The notes beneath the pieces are model-generated. The model did no database searches. It was not told where the DNA came from and saw nothing but the letters and a program-made list of their open reading frames with translations. A program made the translations under genes and the position numbers. From Lampropedia aestuarii (GTDB taxonomy: Bacteria; Pseudomonadota; Gammaproteobacteria; Burkholderiales; Burkholderiaceae_C), in NCBI RefSeq assembly GCF_004803635.1, contig NZ_SSWX01000006.1, forward strand, positions 124,001 to 188,000: DNA of 64,000 nucleotides. Direction: 5' to 3'. Shown here piece by piece: positions 62,368-64,000 of the stretch. Numbering within the stretch: position 1 is the first letter of the stretch; every line of letters begins with the position of its first letter.

Positions 62368-64000
62368 ACGTCTTGCTCCGGTGTTTCGTACTGCCATTGC
62401 ACGCCGCCGCTGTGGGTGACTGCGCCCTCGTGCGCGGGGCCGACCAGCTTCGCGTATTTCTCCATCGCGCCGCCCAATGGTTTGCGCGTTTGCACATGGG
62501 TGAGCGGTTCGGCCTCGCGCTGGGCCCATTCGGCGGCGCTGATCTCCAGGTTCAGCGTCCCGGCAACGGCATCAATGTGGATCAAATCGCCGTCGCGCAC
62601 CAGCCGGATTGGCCCGCCAGCGGCGGCTTCGGGGCTGGCATAGCCAATGCACATGCCGCGCGTGGCGCCAGAAAAGCGCCCATCGGTCAGCAGCGCGACC
62701 GACTCGCCCTTGCCTTGGCCATAGATCGCTGCGGTGACGCTGAGCATTTCGCGCATGCCGGGGCCGCCTACGGGACCTTCGTTGCGCACAATCAGCACCT
62801 CTCCATCGTGGTATTGCTGGTTGGAAACGGCGCGCATACAGGCTTCTTCGTTCTCAAAAACGCGTGCTTTGCCGGTGAATTGCAGTTGTTTGAGACCGGC
62901 AATTTTCAGCAGCGCACCGTCTGGGCACAAATTGCCGGTCAATACAACTACGCCACCAGTCGGGTGCAGGGCTTGGCTGCAGGGCATGACGATTTGCCCG
63001 TCGGGCTCGGGAAAATCCTCGAGTGCTTCGGCCAGCGTTTGCCCCGTCAAAGTCAGGCAGTCGCCATGCAGGTAGCCTCCAGCCAGCAAGGATTTGAAGA
63101 CCACAGGCGCGCCGCCAATGCGGTTCAAGTCTTTGGCCAGGTACACGCCACCGGGCTGCAGATTGGCCACCAGCGGCGTGCGTTCAAACACCTCGCCGAC
63201 GTCCTTGAGTGTGAAGCGGATGCCGGCTTCGTTGGCAATCGCAGGGATATGCAAGGCCGCATTGGTCGAGCCGCCAGTGGCCGCAACAATCGCGCAGGCA
63301 TTCTCCAGGCTTTTGCGGGTGACCAGGTCGCGTGGCAGTGGCCCGCCTTGCTCCAGAATCTGCATCACACGCAAGCCTGCTTGCCGCGCCACTGCCAGGC
63401 GCTGGCTGTACACGGCCGGCAGCATCGATGTGCCCAGTGGTGACAAGCCCAGTGCCTCGCCCACCATCGCCATGGTGTTGGCGGTGAATTGGCCGGGGCA
63501 GGCACCCGCTGTGGGACTGGAGCTGCATTCAATGCCGCGCAACTCCTCGCGGGTGATTTGGCCGGTTTGGTAGCGGCCCACGCCTTCAATCGCTGTCAGA
63601 ATTGTGCGCTCGCTGCCATCGGGGCCGTGGCCTGGCAGCATGGCGCCGCCATAGACGAAGACCGAAGGCACATTGGTGCGCACCATGCCCATCATGATGC
63701 CGGGCAGGGTTTTGTCGCAGCCGGCAAAGCCGACCAGCGCGTCATAGGCGTGACCGCGAATCACCAGCTCGACGCTGTCGGCGATGGTCTCGCGTGAGAT
63801 CAGGCTCATGCGCATGCCCAGGTGGTTCATCGAGGTGCCATCCGAGACGGAGATGGTGGAGAACATGATGGGCACGCCGCCGCCTTCGGCCACGCCCAGT
63901 CGGGCATTGTCCGCTTGCGTGCCCAGCGCCATGGAGCAGGGCGTGTTTTCGCCGGCGGTGCTGACAATGCCCACAAAGGACTTTTGCAGCGCGGCATCGT
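62364..64000 (-). CDS. IlvD/Edd-family dehydratase, 5' end beyond window
   Basis: At least 544 codons, open at the window edge on its N-terminal side. The Fe-S cluster Cys residues lie in GENTPCSMALG, GFAGCDKTLPG and SSPTAGACPGQFTANTM, and the family's C-terminal LLTDGRFSGATRGMCIGY is present. The motifs fit dihydroxyacid dehydratase, but the operon context (hydroxyacid dehydrogenase, hyi, denD, TRAP transporter) suggests a sugar-acid dehydratase. The true substrate cannot be read here. Confidence 0.9.
   Translation of the reverse strand, partial: DAALQKSFVGIVSTAGENTPCSMALGTQADNARLGVAEGGGVPIMFSTISVSDGTSMNHLGMRMSLISRETIADSVELVIRGHAYDALVGFAGCDKTLPGIMMGMVRTNVPSVFVYGGAMLPGHGPDGSERTILTAIEGVGRYQTGQITREELRGIECSSSPTAGACPGQFTANTMAMVGEALGLSPLGTSMLPAVYSQRLAVARQAGLRVMQILEQGGPLPRDLVTRKSLENACAIVAATGGSTNAALHIPAIANEAGIRFTLKDVGEVFERTPLVANLQPGGVYLAKDLNRIGGAPVVFKSLLAGGYLHGDCLTLTGQTLAEALEDFPEPDGQIVMPCSQALHPTGGVVVLTGNLCPDGALLKIAGLKQLQFTGKARVFENEEACMRAVSNQQYHDGEVLIVRNEGPVGGPGMREMLSVTAAIYGQGKGESVALLTDGRFSGATRGMCIGYASPEAAAGGPIRLVRDGDLIHIDAVAGTLNLEISAAEWAQREAEPLTHVQTRKPLGGAMEKYAKLVGPAHEGAVTHSGGVQWQYETPEQDV

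Noticed and set aside
62364-64000. The dehydratase as the biosynthetic ilvD with certainty
   Set aside because: Motifs are shared by the whole IlvD/Edd family, and the operon is catabolic in character, so only the family name is given.

Overview
The window comes from a betaproteobacterium of the order Burkholderiales, most likely Comamonadaceae or a close relative. The grounds are the gene order mutM - TPR lipoprotein - lolB - ispE - tRNA-Gln - prs - rplY - pth, the pilT - cNMP protein - pilU - dehydrogenase block, a Bug-type solute receptor, a TRAP transporter, and moderately high GC. This is inferred from gene content and order; no rRNA gene is present. No prophage, CRISPR array, plasmid function or transposase gene was seen.

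Layout. 1-5.7 kb: an edge-truncated unknown protein, an OmpA-type lipoprotein and a 1217-residue Thr/Pro- and Gly/Leu-repeat protein, all on the minus strand. 5.7-10.8 kb: a TPR protein coupled to an L,D-transpeptidase, then glyS without glyQ beside it. 11-19.1 kb: Bug receptor, csaA-glsA, a DMT exporter, plsC, a YgjP-type metallopeptidase, lspA and a DUF937 protein. 19.2-21.5 kb (minus): a DUF454 protein and a sigma factor overlapping a putative anti-sigma protein. 21.7-23.5 kb: sseA and mutM. 23.8-29.9 kb: the outer-membrane, isoprenoid, nucleotide and translation block. 30-36.4 kb: a GspE-like ATPase, pilT, a cNMP-binding protein, pilU, a dehydrogenase and aroQ. 36.6-44.2 kb: a conserved unknown, murI, a LysR regulator, an MFS transporter, a TusA-like protein, a NUDIX protein, cysM, two identical tRNA-Leu genes and an outer-membrane barrel. 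44.3-51.4 kb: a two-component system, acyl-CoA dehydrogenase, S49 peptidase, HAD phosphatase and dnaB. 51.7-54.5 kb: rpsF-rpsR-rplI (no priB) and asd. 54.6-64 kb (minus): an MFS symporter, a TRAP transporter and a four-gene sugar-acid catabolic cluster whose first gene runs off the end.

Signals that ordinary annotation would miss. (1) A family of transposase-less elements, about 130-276 bp, with terminal inverted repeats; at least six copies and two remnants are present, four of them flanked by TAA on both sides. (2) The last 114 codons of ispE are about 34% GC, far below the rest of the gene, and the low-GC tract ends at a tRNA gene, so ispE looks like an in-frame mosaic. (3) A short Thr/Ile/Lys-rich leader ORF followed by alternative hairpins and a T-run lies directly upstream of asd, which suggests transcription attenuation. 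(4) The four-copy internal repeat and Gly/Leu tail of the 1217-residue protein, preceded by an AT-rich upstream region with four GTTACG motifs. (5) A consensus DnaA box upstream of dnaB.

Start codons were often moved downstream from the longest open frame on the basis of Shine-Dalgarno sequences, ATGA overlaps or family N-termini. All functional names come from reading motifs and family resemblance; no search was run.
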